Source: Hydrogenophilus thermoluteolus
GTDB lineage: Bacteria > Pseudomonadota > Gammaproteobacteria > Burkholderiales > Rhodocyclaceae
Length of the DNA: 64,000 nucleotides
NCBI RefSeq assembly: GCF_003574215.1
Contig: NZ_AP018558.1
Span: 344,001 to 408,000, forward strand
Reading direction: 5' to 3'
Of the stretch, positions 1 through 8,105 are shown in pieces; within the stretch, counting starts at the first letter, position 1, and the number at the start of each line of letters is the position of its first letter. A model generated the notes under the pieces. The model saw only the letters and a program-made list of their open reading frames with translations, had not been told where the DNA came from and made no database searches. The position numbers and the translations under genes were made by a program.

Positions 1-285
1 GTGCTGGAGGAGAGCGAAGACGAAAGCGAAAAAGAGCGGGTGCGCAAATACCTGGCGGAGCAGCTCGAACAGCTCGCGCCGCTCCTCGAGCGGCAAAAGT
101 TCCTTTTCGGTGAAGAGTATTCGATGATCGACGTCGCGATGGCGCCACTCTTGTGGCGACTCGAACATTACCAGATCAGCCTGCCCAAAGGGGCTGCAGT
201 GATCCACAAGTACGCGGAGCGGATTTTCAGCCGCCAGGGATTCATCGACGCGCTCTCGCCAGCCGAAAAATTGATGCGGAGTTGA
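1..285 (+). CDS. sspA: Stringent starvation protein A, C-terminal part (cut by window start)
   Basis: This is the C-terminal 94 codons of a glutathione-S-transferase-fold protein of the SspA family, which associates with RNA polymerase during starvation. What is visible is the all-helical GST C-terminal domain, including the segment LFGEEYSMIDVAMAPLLWRL, where SspA proteins carry a very similar motif. The family is about 200 residues long, so roughly half, including the thioredoxin-like N-terminal domain, lies upstream of the window. The GTG at base 1 is probably an internal codon, not the start. The next gene is sspB, four bases downstream, which is the usual sspA-sspB order and supports the call. 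Confidence 0.9.
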   Translation: MLEESEDESEKERVRKYLAEQLEQLAPLLERQKFLFGEEYSMIDVAMAPLLWRLEHYQISLPKGAAVIHKYAERIFSRQGFIDALSPAEKLMRS

Positions 286-289
286 GCCG

Positions 290-688
290 ATGCTGCCGCC
301 CTCCAGTAAGCCCTATCTGGCGAAAGGGATGTGGTCGTGGTGTGTCGACCACGGGCTCACCCCGTACCTCAGTGCCAAAGTGGCGGGTGCAACCGTTCCC
401 AAAGGGTACGACCGAGACGGTGAAATCGTCCTGAACCTCAGCCCGGAGGCGATCAACGGCCTCACGTTCGAACCCGAAGGGATCGGTTTTCAGGCCCGTT
501 TTTCGGGTCAGATCTTCGACGTCTGGATTCCGGCGGAAAACATCATCGCGCTCTTTGCCAAAGAGACGGGGCACGGGATCGCGCTGCCCAACGAAATGTT
601 TACCGCCGACGAGCCGGGTGGCGAGAAACACACGCCGCCCGAATCGCCCGGAAAAGGGGGCAGCCCCGGTTTCAAACGGGTCAAATGA
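290..688 (+). CDS. sspB: ClpXP protease specificity-enhancing factor SspB
   Basis: 132 residues. SspB binds ssrA-tagged peptides from stalled ribosomes and delivers them to the ClpXP protease. The N-terminal segment KPYLAKGMWSWCVDHGLTPY is characteristic of the family. A globular tag-binding domain of about 105 residues is followed by a Gly/Pro/Ser-rich flexible linker and a short basic end, PGFKRVK, which corresponds to the ClpX-binding tail of other SspB proteins. The gene starts four bases after the sspA stop, so the two are probably co-transcribed. It converges on dadA, with only 37 bases between the stops and no clear terminator. Confidence 0.93.
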   Translation: MLPPSSKPYLAKGMWSWCVDHGLTPYLSAKVAGATVPKGYDRDGEIVLNLSPEAINGLTFEPEGIGFQARFSGQIFDVWIPAENIIALFAKETGHGIALPNEMFTADEPGGEKHTPPESPGKGGSPGFKRVK

Positions 689-725
689 CCATCAACTGAG
701 AGTGACACGCCTGAACATGCCGAGG

Positions 726-1988
726 TCAGGTGAGGAAAGGAAAGGCGACGCTGGGTGGGTCGCCCGCAATCAACCCGGCAATCGCTTCGGCGGAACCGCA
801 GGCGAGCGTCCACCCAAGCGACCCGTGGCCGCTGTTGATCCAGACGTTGCGGTAACGCGTCTTACCGATCAGCGGCACACCGCTGGGCGTCATCGGCCGT
901 AACCCAGCCCATTCTTCGGCTTGCGACCAATCGACGGCATCGCCGCCCCACTGTCGTCCCCAACGGTAGAGGGAAACAAGCCGCGCCGGATCGGGACGGT
1001 CGTCCATTCCCGCCAATTCGGCAGTCCCCGCGATGCGCCAACGATTCCCCAGGCGCGACGCGACGATGCGATGGGACTCATCGGTAAGTGAAACCGTTGG
1101 GATGCGCTCCGGGTCGCGGATCGGAAGGGTCAGCGAATACCCTTTCACGGGGTGGATCGGAACGTCGCCAAGCAGTGGACGGGCCAGGGCGCGGCTTCCG
1201 ACACCCGCGCACAGGATATACTCGTCTGCTTCGAGTACCGTTTCGGATGCTGCGGCGGTAGCGTTTTCCCGAACCAGCAGTACTGCTCGGCCGTCGGCAC
1301 GAAACTGCCAGCCGATCGCGGCGGTGTGGGTGCGGATCGTGACGCCCGCCGCCGCGCACCGTTCCGCGAGAGCGAGGGTAAAGGCGTGCGCGTCACCACT
1401 CTCGTCGTCTGGGGCGTGGAGCGCTCCGTACAGTCGATCCCGGTGGGGCGCGAGTGCCGGTTCGATTGCGATCGCTTCGTCTGGCGTGCAGGGCACCGCG
1501 CAAATACCAAGTTCGGCCAACTCGGCGGCGTGCGCTTGGCCGTGCTGCCACGCTTTTTCGTCGAAAAAGAGGTGGAGGATTCCGCGGGTCACCGCGTCGT
1601 ACTGCAGATCCAGCTCGGAGCGCCAGCGGCGCAGTACCGACAGACTGAATGTGCCCAGCGCGGCGATCGCACGCGTATTGCGCCGGTGCCGCTCGGGGAG
1701 ACACTCGCGCAAAAAGAGCGCGAGCCACCGTGCCTCGGCACAATCCCATTTGGGTTTCCAGTGAAACGGAGCGTCCGGGTTGAAGAGGGATTCCATTGCG
1801 ATGCGCGGTGCTTGCGGGCTCGACCACGGGTGGGGGTGGCTCACCGAGATCTGCGCCCCGTTCGCGTAACAGGCGCCGCGCGCCAGCGTCTCGTTGGCTT
1901 CGATCACGGTGACGTCCCAGCCGCGCAGGCGACACGCCCATGCGGTCGTGATCCCGATCACGCCGCCGCCGATGATGACGAGGTGCAT
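726..1988 (-). CDS. dadA: D-amino acid dehydrogenase, FAD-dependent (DadA-like)
   Basis: 420 residues. The family oxidises D-amino acids to 2-oxo acids and passes electrons to the respiratory chain at the cytoplasmic membrane. The N-terminus has the dinucleotide-binding glycine motif GGGVIG at residues 7-12, followed by an acidic residue (VIEAN) at the end of the second strand as expected for FAD binding. The YANGAQIS segment and the C-terminal NSGHGSLGWTLACGSAEAI are DadA hallmarks. The open frame continues 61 codons upstream, but homology starts at the ATG at 1988, so that start is chosen. The gene is divergent from fbp with 52 bases between the starts. No dadX racemase is adjacent. Substrate preference cannot be read from the sequence. 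Confidence 0.88.
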   Translation of the reverse strand: MHLVIIGGGVIGITTAWACRLRGWDVTVIEANETLARGACYANGAQISVSHPHPWSSPQAPRIAMESLFNPDAPFHWKPKWDCAEARWLALFLRECLPERHRRNTRAIAALGTFSLSVLRRWRSELDLQYDAVTRGILHLFFDEKAWQHGQAHAAELAELGICAVPCTPDEAIAIEPALAPHRDRLYGALHAPDDESGDAHAFTLALAERCAAAGVTIRTHTAAIGWQFRADGRAVLLVRENATAAASETVLEADEYILCAGVGSRALARPLLGDVPIHPVKGYSLTLPIRDPERIPTVSLTDESHRIVASRLGNRWRIAGTAELAGMDDRPDPARLVSLYRWGRQWGGDAVDWSQAEEWAGLRPMTPSGVPLIGKTRYRNVWINSGHGSLGWTLACGSAEAIAGLIAGDPPSVAFPFLT

Positions 1989-2040
1989 GGTTTGGCGTCC
2001 TCTGACGGATAATAACGTTTTACCCACGAAGGGGGGCAAA

Positions 2041-3051
2041 ATGTTAGAGCGCATCAGTCTATCGCAGTTCCTGATCGAAGCGCAACGGGAAGGCAAGCTC
2101 GACGCGAACTTGCGCCTGTTGATCGAAGTGGTCGCACGCGCCGCGAAAGCGCTCGCGGTAACGATCGGCAAAGGGAGCTTTGCGGGAATCCACGGCGAAG
2201 CAGGAAGTCACAACATTCAAGGCGAAGCGCAGAAAAAGCTCGACGTGATCGCGAACGAGCTGCTGCTTCAGGCCAATGCCTGGGGCGGTCACCTTGCGGC
2301 GATGGCCTCTGAGGAAGAGGAGACCATCTGCCTGATACCGGAGCGTTACCCGCGCGGTGGCTATCTCCTGCTCTTCGACCCTCTGGATGGGTCGTCCAAT
2401 ATCGACGTCAATATCTCGGTGGGAACCATCTTCAGCGTGTTGCAGAATCCCCGTCCAGAAGGGTGCCCCACCGAAGCCGATTTCCTTCAGCCTGGCAAGC
2501 AACAGGTAGCGGCCGGGTACGCGATCTACGGGCCGACGGCGCAACTGGTGCTCTCTTTTGGGCACGGGGTGCACGAATTCACCCTGGATCGCGAGTTTGG
2601 CGCGTGGTTTTTGAGCAAACCAACGATCACGATCCCCGAAGAGACGGCCGAATTCGCGATCAACGCCAGCAACCGCCGTCACTGGTTTCCGCCGGTAACC
2701 CGCTATATCGACGAACTCCTCGCGGGTAAAGAGGGGCCGCGGGGGCGCGACTTCAACATGCGCTGGGTGGGTTCGATGGTGGCCGACATGCACCGCATCC
2801 TCACGCGCGGTGGCATCTTCCTCTACCCGGTGGATCGCAAGACCCAGGCGAAGGGGGGAAAATTGCGGCTGCTCTATGAGGCCAACCCCATGGCGTTTCT
2901 GGTCGAGCAGGCAGGGGGTATGGGTACCGACGGCGAACGGCGGTTGCTCGAGATCGTGCCTGAACGACTACATCAACGGGTCGGTGTCGTGCTCGGTTCC
3001 AAAGCCGAGGTCGAACGCGTCGCGCAATACCATCGCGAAATGCGTTCCTGA
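2041..3051 (+). CDS. fbp: Fructose-1,6-bisphosphatase, class I
   Basis: 336 residues. It hydrolyses fructose-1,6-bisphosphate to fructose-6-phosphate in gluconeogenesis, and in the Calvin cycle if this organism is autotrophic, which the window does not show. The metal-binding and catalytic block FDPLDGSSN is at residues 112-120, and the substrate-binding RWVGSMVADMHR segment lies in the C-terminal half. The ATG at 2041 is chosen because it follows a strong purine-rich Shine-Dalgarno (AAGGGGGG) and matches the family N-terminus; the frame is open for 49 more codons upstream but without homology. A strong terminator follows the gene at 3121-3150. Confidence 0.95.
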   Translation: MLERISLSQFLIEAQREGKLDANLRLLIEVVARAAKALAVTIGKGSFAGIHGEAGSHNIQGEAQKKLDVIANELLLQANAWGGHLAAMASEEEETICLIPERYPRGGYLLLFDPLDGSSNIDVNISVGTIFSVLQNPRPEGCPTEADFLQPGKQQVAAGYAIYGPTAQLVLSFGHGVHEFTLDREFGAWFLSKPTITIPEETAEFAINASNRRHWFPPVTRYIDELLAGKEGPRGRDFNMRWVGSMVADMHRILTRGGIFLYPVDRKTQAKGGKLRLLYEANPMAFLVEQAGGMGTDGERRLLEIVPERLHQRVGVVLGSKAEVERVAQYHREMRS

Positions 3052-3120
3052 AAGCCGTCGCATGCGGCTGACGGGCCCGCTAGAGCAGGTCGTTGCGCCA
3101 GCCGATCCCGATCGATACGC

Positions 3121-3150
3121 AAAGGGGGCGATTGCCCCCTTGATTTTTTT
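3121..3150 (+). terminator. Rho-independent terminator of fbp
   Basis: An 8-bp stem AAGGGGGC (3122-3129) with GCCCCCTT (3134-3141) and a 4-base loop is followed by a run of seven T after GA. It ends fbp transcription. Its 3' arm and T-tract also contain the -35 region of the groE promoter. Confidence 0.88.
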
Positions 3151-3168
3151 GAGCACCTACCCTATCAT
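3139..3168 (+). promoter_or_regulatory. groESL promoter, sigma-70 type with overlapping sigma-32-like boxes
   Basis: A vegetative promoter can be read as TTGATT (3140-3145), 17-base spacer, TATCAT (3163-3168). The same stretch fits the heat-shock sigma-32 pattern: CTTGATT (3139-3145), 14 bases, CCCTATCA (3160-3167). The predicted start point near 3175 falls inside the CIRCE operator, as expected for HrcA repression. Both promoter readings are pattern matches, not measured starts. Confidence 0.65.
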
Positions 3169-3194
3169 TAGCACTCGTTAGGTGCGAGTGCTAA
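3168..3194. promoter_or_regulatory. CIRCE operator (HrcA binding site)
   Basis: Perfect inverted repeat TTAGCACTC, 9-base spacer, GAGTGCTAA, which is the canonical CIRCE element. The heat-shock repressor HrcA binds it and releases it when GroEL is titrated by unfolded protein. It lies between the -10 box and groES. hrcA is not in the window, but this site implies that the genome encodes it. Confidence 0.97.
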
Positions 3195-3248
3195 CAACAC
3201 TCCACCCGCTGGGAAAACTGTGTCACAAGGAAAAAGGAGAGGTCTGTC

Positions 3249-3539
3249 ATGAAACTGCGTCCGTTGCATGACCGTGTCGTCGTCAAACGTATCGAAGCTG
3301 AACGCAAAACCGCCAGTGGGATCGTGATCCCCGATACCGCTGGGGAGAAACCGGATCAGGGCGAAGTGCTCGCCGTGGGGGACGGCAAGATTCTCGACGA
3401 TGGCAGCAAACGCCCGATGGCGGTGAAAGTGGGCGACAAAGTGCTCTTCGGCAAATACGCGGGCCAGACCGTGAAGGTCGAGGGCGAAGAGCTCCTGGTG
3501 TTGCGTGAAGACGACATCATGGCAGTGATCGAAGCGTAA
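3249..3539 (+). CDS. groES: Co-chaperonin GroES
   Basis: 96 residues, the standard length. GroES forms the heptameric lid of the GroEL folding chamber in the cytoplasm. The N-terminus MKLRPLHDRVVVKR, the mobile-loop region around residues 17-32 (ERKTASGIVIPDTA) and the C-terminal VLREDDIMAVIE are all typical. A good Shine-Dalgarno (AAGGAGAGG) precedes the ATG. It is the first gene of the groES-groEL operon, controlled by the CIRCE operator and the dual promoter upstream. Confidence 0.98.
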   Translation: MKLRPLHDRVVVKRIEAERKTASGIVIPDTAGEKPDQGEVLAVGDGKILDDGSKRPMAVKVGDKVLFGKYAGQTVKVEGEELLVLREDDIMAVIEA

Positions 3540-3596
3540 TCCGTTGGGCAACGCATCAAAACGCGAAACCAACCCAATCACGAAGGAGCAGAAACA

Positions 3597-5237
3597 ATGG
3601 CAGCCAAAGAAGTCAAATTCCACGACAGTGCGCGTGAACGCCTGGTTGCAGGGGTCAACCTCCTTGCCAATGCGGTGAAAACCACGTTGGGGCCGAAAGG
3701 GCGTAACGTCGTGATCGAGCGCAGCTTCGGCGCGCCGATCGTCACCAAGGACGGCGTCACCGTCGCCAAAGAGATCGAACTCAAAGACAAGTTCGAAAAC
3801 ATGGGCGCGCAGATGGTCAAAGAGGTGGCCTCGAAGACCGCTGACGTCGCCGGTGACGGGACGACCACCGCTACCGTGCTTGCACAAGCGATCGTGCGCG
3901 AAGGGATGAAGTACGTCGCCGCCGGGATGAACCCGATGGACCTCAAGCGCGGGATCGACAAGGCGGTGACCGCGATCGTCGAAGAGCTGAAAGCGATCTC
4001 CAAACCCTGCTCGACCACCAAAGAGATCGCGCAAGTGGGTACGATCTCGGCGAACGCCGACAGCTCGATCGGCGAGATCATCGCACAAGCGATGGACAAA
4101 GTGGGCAAAGAGGGGGTGATCACCGTCGAAGACGGCAAGAGCCTCGAAAACGAGCTCGAAGTGGTCGAAGGGATGCAGTTCGACCGCGGCTACCTCTCGC
4201 CCTACTTCATCAACAACCCCGACAAGCAAGTCGCGGTGCTCGACAACCCCTACATCCTCTTGCACGACAAGAAGATCAGCAACATCCGCGACCTCTTGCC
4301 GGTGCTCGAACAAGTGGCGAAAGCGGGCCGGCCGCTCCTGATCATCGCGGAAGACGTCGAAGGCGAAGCCCTTGCCACGCTCGTGGTGAACAACCTGCGC
4401 GGCATCCTCAAGACCTGCGCGGTCAAAGCGCCGGGCTTCGGTGATCGTCGCAAAGCGATGCTGCAAGACATCGCGATCCTCACCGGCGGTACCGTGATCT
4501 CCGAAGAGGTCGGTCTTTCGCTCGAAAAGGCGACCCTCGAAGATCTGGGTCAAGCCAAGCGTGTCGAAGTGGCGAAAGAGCACACCACGATCATCGACGG
4601 TGCGGGCGACCCGGCGAAGATCCAAGCGCGCGTCAAAGAGATCCGCGTGCAGATCGAAGAAGCCACGAGCGACTACGACCGCGAAAAACTGCAAGAGCGT
4701 GTCGCGAAGCTCGCGGGTGGCGTTGCGGTGATCAAAGTCGGTGCCGCCACCGAAGTCGAAATGAAAGAGAAAAAAGCGCGCGTCGAAGACGCGCTGCATG
4801 CAACCCGCGCCGCGGTCGAAGAAGGGATCGTGCCGGGTGGTGGCGTGGCGCTCCTGCGTGCCCGTGAAGCGGCGGTCGCGAAAGGGCTCAAGGGCGACAA
4901 CCCCGACCAGGAAGCCGGGATCAAGATCGTGCTTCGCGCGGTCGAGCAGCCGCTGCGCGAGATCGTCGCGAACGCGGGTGAAGAGCCGAGCGTGATCGTC
5001 GCGAAGGTGCTCGAAGGCAAGGGCAACTATGGCTACAACGCCGCAACCGGCGAATTCGGTGACATGATCGAAATGGGTGTGCTCGACCCGACCAAAGTCA
5101 CCCGCTCGGCGCTGCAAAACGCCGCGTCGGTCGCTGGCCTCATGCTCACCACCGAGTGCATGATCGCTGAAGCGCCGAAAGATGAAAAAGCCGCTGCGCC
5201 GGGCGCGGGCGCTGGTATGGGTGACATGGACTTCTGA
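3597..5237 (+). CDS. groEL: Chaperonin GroEL (Hsp60)
   Basis: 546 residues, full length. GroEL forms the double-ring ATP-dependent folding machine. The ATP-binding GDGTTTATVLAQAI segment lies near residue 86, and the apical and intermediate domains are complete. The C-terminus ends GAGAGMGDMDF, a shortened form of the Gly-Met-rich tail that faces the folding cavity. The gene follows groES after 57 bases with an AAGGAG ribosome-binding site and is followed directly by a strong terminator. No second groEL copy is in the window. Confidence 0.99.
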   Translation: MAAKEVKFHDSARERLVAGVNLLANAVKTTLGPKGRNVVIERSFGAPIVTKDGVTVAKEIELKDKFENMGAQMVKEVASKTADVAGDGTTTATVLAQAIVREGMKYVAAGMNPMDLKRGIDKAVTAIVEELKAISKPCSTTKEIAQVGTISANADSSIGEIIAQAMDKVGKEGVITVEDGKSLENELEVVEGMQFDRGYLSPYFINNPDKQVAVLDNPYILLHDKKISNIRDLLPVLEQVAKAGRPLLIIAEDVEGEALATLVVNNLRGILKTCAVKAPGFGDRRKAMLQDIAILTGGTVISEEVGLSLEKATLEDLGQAKRVEVAKEHTTIIDGAGDPAKIQARVKEIRVQIEEATSDYDREKLQERVAKLAGGVAVIKVGAATEVEMKEKKARVEDALHATRAAVEEGIVPGGGVALLRAREAAVAKGLKGDNPDQEAGIKIVLRAVEQPLREIVANAGEEPSVIVAKVLEGKGNYGYNAATGEFGDMIEMGVLDPTKVTRSALQNAASVAGLMLTTECMIAEAPKDEKAAAPGAGAGMGDMDF

Positions 5238-5268
5238 TCGGTTCCTGTTTCCTCAAAACAGCATCACG

Positions 5269-5300
5269 ATCCCACCCCCAATGGGGGTGGGATTTTTTTG
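5269..5300 (+). terminator. Rho-independent terminator of groESL
   Basis: An 11-bp stem ATCCCACCCCC (5269-5279) with GGGGGTGGGAT (5283-5293) and a 3-base loop is followed by a T-run (to 5299). It lies about 30 bases after the groEL stop. Confidence 0.93.
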
Positions 5301-5326
5301 TTTTCGCGAGCATGTCTTCAAATAGC

Positions 5327-5353
5327 TCAAGTAATTGGCATTTCTGCCGTTAA
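5327..5353 (+). promoter_or_regulatory. Putative sigma-28 (FliA) promoter upstream of the YjfB-like gene
   Basis: TCAAGTAA (5327-5334), an 11-base spacer and GCCGTTAA (5346-5353) match the flagellar consensus TAAAGTTT-N11-GCCGATAA at 5 of 8 and 7 of 8 positions with exact spacing. The predicted start near 5360 gives a leader of about 34 bases to the ATG at 5394. The product is a putative motility protein, which makes the match more credible. Confidence 0.6.
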
Positions 5354-5393
5354 CCCAATAGAATGAAAAGCGCCAAGGGCGCCGGAGCAGACG

Positions 5394-5582
5394 ATGGATA
5401 CCATGGATGTAACCCAGATCGCGAACGTGCTGCAGCAGAATCAGGTGACCACGGCGATTCAAACCGCCGTCTTGAAGAAAATCAACGACGTACAAGAGCA
5501 GACGGCGCTATCGCTTTTGGCCGCGTTGCCGCAACCGAGCAACCCGCCCCATTTGGGCAACACCGTCGACGTGAAAGCGTAA
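5394..5582 (+). CDS. YjfB-family putative motility protein
   Basis: 62 residues. The protein resembles the short YjfB family, annotated as putative motility proteins; the biochemical role is unknown. Features seen are an amphipathic N-terminal helix (VTQIANVLQQNQ), the AVLKKINDVQEQTALSLLAALP core and the C-terminal LGNTVDVKA, all of which recur in proteobacterial members. It has no signal peptide or membrane segment. ATG at 5394 is used; a second in-frame ATG at 5403 is possible and the ribosome-binding site is weak for both. It stands alone between the groE terminator and tgt on the opposite strand, with a FliA-type promoter upstream. Confidence 0.75.
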   Translation: MDTMDVTQIANVLQQNQVTTAIQTAVLKKINDVQEQTALSLLAALPQPSNPPHLGNTVDVKA

Positions 5583-5660
5583 TCGGTGCGTTTCGGCGCG
5601 GTAACGGTCTGCGTTCGTGCGCTCCCGCCTGCAAACCGAAGCGGGCAGCGGTAAGCGGTA

Positions 5661-5689
5661 CGCTCCGTAGCCCGATCGGCTGCGGAGCG
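5661..5689. other. Strong hairpin between convergent yjfB-like gene and tgt
   Basis: A 7-bp stem CGCTCCG/CGGAGCG (5661-5667 and 5683-5689) continues inward through a T-G pair and AGCC/GGCT around a 5-base loop. It sits between two converging genes, which is where a shared terminator would be expected. No T-run follows on either strand, so it is not a classical intrinsic terminator; it may protect the 3' ends of mRNAs. Confidence 0.45.
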
Positions 5690-5690
5690 T

Positions 5691-6953
5691 TCACGCGCGG
5701 TTTCCCTCCTGCCGGTCACGCAGCAAGCGCGCAGCGGTTTCGGCAAAGGTGTCGTGTTCGATCGCCGTGCGCAATTCCGCCATCAGATTCTGGTAGTAGC
5801 GGAGATTGTGGATGGTGTTGAGGATGCTACCCAAAATCTCGCCGGCGCGGAAGAGGTGGTGCAGGTAGGCGCGGCTGAAATGGCGGCAGGTGTAGCAGTC
5901 ACAGGTTGGGTCGAGGGGTTCGGTGTCGTGGCGGTAGCGTGCCTGTTTGATCTTGATGTCCCCGTATCGGGTAAAGAGGTGGCCGTTGCGCGCGTTGCGG
6001 GTGGGCATCACGCAGTCGAAGAGGTCGATCCCATGCTGTACGCCCACGATGAGGTCTTCGGGCGTGCCCACGCCCATCAGATAGCGCGCCTGGTTTTCCG
6101 GTAGCTGCGGTGCCGTATGGGCCAGGATGCGGACCATCTCCGCTTTGGGTTCGCCCACCGAAAGACCGCCAATGGCGTAGCCGTGAAAGCCAATCTCCAG
6201 CAATCCGGCCAGTGACGCGTCGCGTAACGGCTCGTACATGCCCCCTTGCACGATCCCGAAAAGCGCATTGGGGTTTCCCTGCTGGTCGAACGCGGTTCGG
6301 CACCGCTGGGCCCAGCGTAGCGACCGCTGCATCGACGCCGCCGCTTCGTCGAAGGTCGCGGGGTAGGGCGTGCATTCGTCGAAGACCATCGCGATGTCCG
6401 AATCGAGCACCGTCTGAATTTCGATCGCGCCTTCAGGGGTGAGGAACCGCTTGCTGCCGTCGATCGGGGAGGCGAAACGAACCCCTTCTTCGCTGATTTT
6501 ACGCAGCGCGCCCAAAGAAAAAACCTGAAAGCCGCCCGAATCGGTGAGGATGGGGCGGTTCCAACCGATGAAACGGTGGAGTCCCTGAAAGCGCTGGATC
6601 ACCTCCAGACCCGGGCGCAACCAGAGGTGGAAAGTATTGCCCAGGATGATCTGCGCACCGATCGCTTCGAGCATCGCTGGGGTCATCGCTTTGACGGTGC
6701 CGTAGGTGCCCACCGGCATGAACGCGGGGGTTTCGACGGTTCCGCGCCGTAGGCGCAACCGCCCGCGCCGCGCCGCCCCCGAGCGGGCAAGCAGCGTGAA
6801 AGCGGCGCGCGGTGGCGGAGTTGGCGCGTCCGTTGCGTCTGGCGCATCCGGTAGGTCTTGGGGTTGCGCAGCGTTTGGGAGGGTGGGTACGCGTTGCAAG
6901 GGCACCGGTTCGCATGGTGTGCCAACGTCAGGGTAAGGGGGTCGATCGTTCAT
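5691..6953 (-). CDS. tgt: tRNA-guanine transglycosylase (queuine/preQ1)
   Basis: 420 residues. The enzyme exchanges guanine-34 in GUN-anticodon tRNAs for preQ1, a step in queuosine synthesis. Conserved blocks are LTDSGGFQVFSL (Asp138), VGTPEDLI, FDCVMPTR with the nucleophilic Asp, and the zinc site CDCYTC with a downstream His in the helix YLHHLFRAGEIL. The bacterial family is usually about 370-380 residues; here about 48 extra residues, rich in Pro, Asp and Ala, precede the conserved core. A GGAAAG ribosome-binding site 9 bases before the ATG at 6953 supports this long start. queA lies just upstream on the same strand with a 75-base gap, so the two probably form an operon. Confidence 0.95.
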   Translation of the reverse strand: MNDRPPYPDVGTPCEPVPLQRVPTLPNAAQPQDLPDAPDATDAPTPPPRAAFTLLARSGAARRGRLRLRRGTVETPAFMPVGTYGTVKAMTPAMLEAIGAQIILGNTFHLWLRPGLEVIQRFQGLHRFIGWNRPILTDSGGFQVFSLGALRKISEEGVRFASPIDGSKRFLTPEGAIEIQTVLDSDIAMVFDECTPYPATFDEAAASMQRSLRWAQRCRTAFDQQGNPNALFGIVQGGMYEPLRDASLAGLLEIGFHGYAIGGLSVGEPKAEMVRILAHTAPQLPENQARYLMGVGTPEDLIVGVQHGIDLFDCVMPTRNARNGHLFTRYGDIKIKQARYRHDTEPLDPTCDCYTCRHFSRAYLHHLFRAGEILGSILNTIHNLRYYQNLMAELRTAIEHDTFAETAARLLRDRQEGNRA

Positions 6954-7028
6954 CGGTGCGCTTTCCAGTGTGTCTCGCGGCAGGGAACGCCAGCGATCGG
7001 ACCGTGCTTCTGCTGTTTGCTTCTGGGG

Positions 7029-8105
7029 TCAATGGGTTTCATGCGGCGCCCAATCCGTGTCGTAGCGTTGCGGCAGGAACATCGCGTCGCCGTAGCTGAA
7101 GAAGCGGTAGTCGCCTGCGAGTGCGTGCCGGTACGCGGCCATCGTTCGCTGGTAGCCGGCAAACGCTGCGACCAGCATGATGAGGGTCGAACGCGGGAGG
7201 TGAAAGTTGGTGATGAGGGCGTCGACCACCTGAAAGCGGAAGCCCGGTCGGATGAAGAGGTCGGTTTCGCCCTGTCCAGCGCGCAGCCTGCCCCAGTGGT
7301 GTGCGGCGCCTTCCAGCGTGCGCATCGCGGTGGTGCCTACCGCGATCACCCGTTTGCCGGCAGCTTTCGTGCGCGCGATCGCTTCGACAGTGGCTTCGGG
7401 TATGACGAAGCGTTCGGCATGCATGCGGTGTTCGTTCACCCGCTCGGTGCGAACCGGTTGAAAAGTGCCCGCACCGACGTGCAAGGTGACCCACGCCAGC
7501 CCCACCCCCTGGTTTTGCAATTGCGCAAGAAGTGGCTCGGTGAAATGGAGCCCCGCGGTGGGGGCAGCCACCGAACCGGGGTGACGCGCAAAGACGGTTT
7601 GGTAGCGGGTTTCGTCGGTCTCTTCCGGCTGACGCTCGAGATAGGGGGGGATCGGCAGTTGCCCGAAGCGTTCGATCCAGTCGAACAAGGTGCCGTCGTC
7701 GCGCAGTCGCACGTGAAAGAGGTCGCCATGGCGATCGACCACTTCGACGGTAAAAGCCTTCGCCAGGTGTAACGTCGTTCCGGGTTTCGGCGACTTGCTG
7801 GCGCGCACCAGCGCGAGCGCCTCTTTTTCCCCGATCAGCCGCTCGAAGAGCACTTCGACTTCGCCCCCCGTCGCTTTGTGGCCAAAGAGGCGGGCATGGA
7901 TCACGCGGCTGTCGTTGAGCACCAGGAGGTCGCCGGGTACGAGCAGCGCAGGAAGATCGCGGAACGTTCGGTCGTCGAAACGTTCTTCGCCGACGACGAG
8001 CAGACGGCTCGCGTCACGTTCGGGTTGTGGGTACCGGGCAATCCGCTCGGGCGGAAGCGGAAAATCGTAGGCATCGAGCCGATCGAGCTCTTGGCAAAGT
8101 CTCAT
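7029..8105 (-). CDS. queA: S-adenosylmethionine:tRNA ribosyltransferase-isomerase
   Basis: 358 residues. QueA transfers and isomerises the ribose of S-adenosylmethionine onto preQ1-modified tRNA to give epoxyqueuosine. The N-terminal DFPLPPERIARYPQPERDAS and the blocks SVAAPTAGLHFT and HVGAGTFQPV are typical. The frame remains open upstream through the tRNA-Leu gene, but that stretch is antisense tRNA, so the ATG at 8105 is chosen; AGGAAAGAA precedes it. It works between Tgt (downstream gene) and QueG (at 23.3 kb). Its 5' end overlaps the divergent tRNA-Leu promoter. Confidence 0.96.
   Translation of the reverse strand: MRLCQELDRLDAYDFPLPPERIARYPQPERDASRLLVVGEERFDDRTFRDLPALLVPGDLLVLNDSRVIHARLFGHKATGGEVEVLFERLIGEKEALALVRASKSPKPGTTLHLAKAFTVEVVDRHGDLFHVRLRDDGTLFDWIERFGQLPIPPYLERQPEETDETRYQTVFARHPGSVAAPTAGLHFTEPLLAQLQNQGVGLAWVTLHVGAGTFQPVRTERVNEHRMHAERFVIPEATVEAIARTKAAGKRVIAVGTTAMRTLEGAAHHWGRLRAGQGETDLFIRPGFRFQVVDALITNFHLPRSTLIMLVAAFAGYQRTMAAYRHALAGDYRFFSYGDAMFLPQRYDTDWAPHETH

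Noticed and set aside
3168..5117. 649-codon open frame on the minus strand across groES-groEL
   Set aside because: It is antisense to strongly conserved genes; its His/Asp/Phe-rich composition is what reading the third-position-biased complement of groEL produces. No ribosome-binding site or homology.
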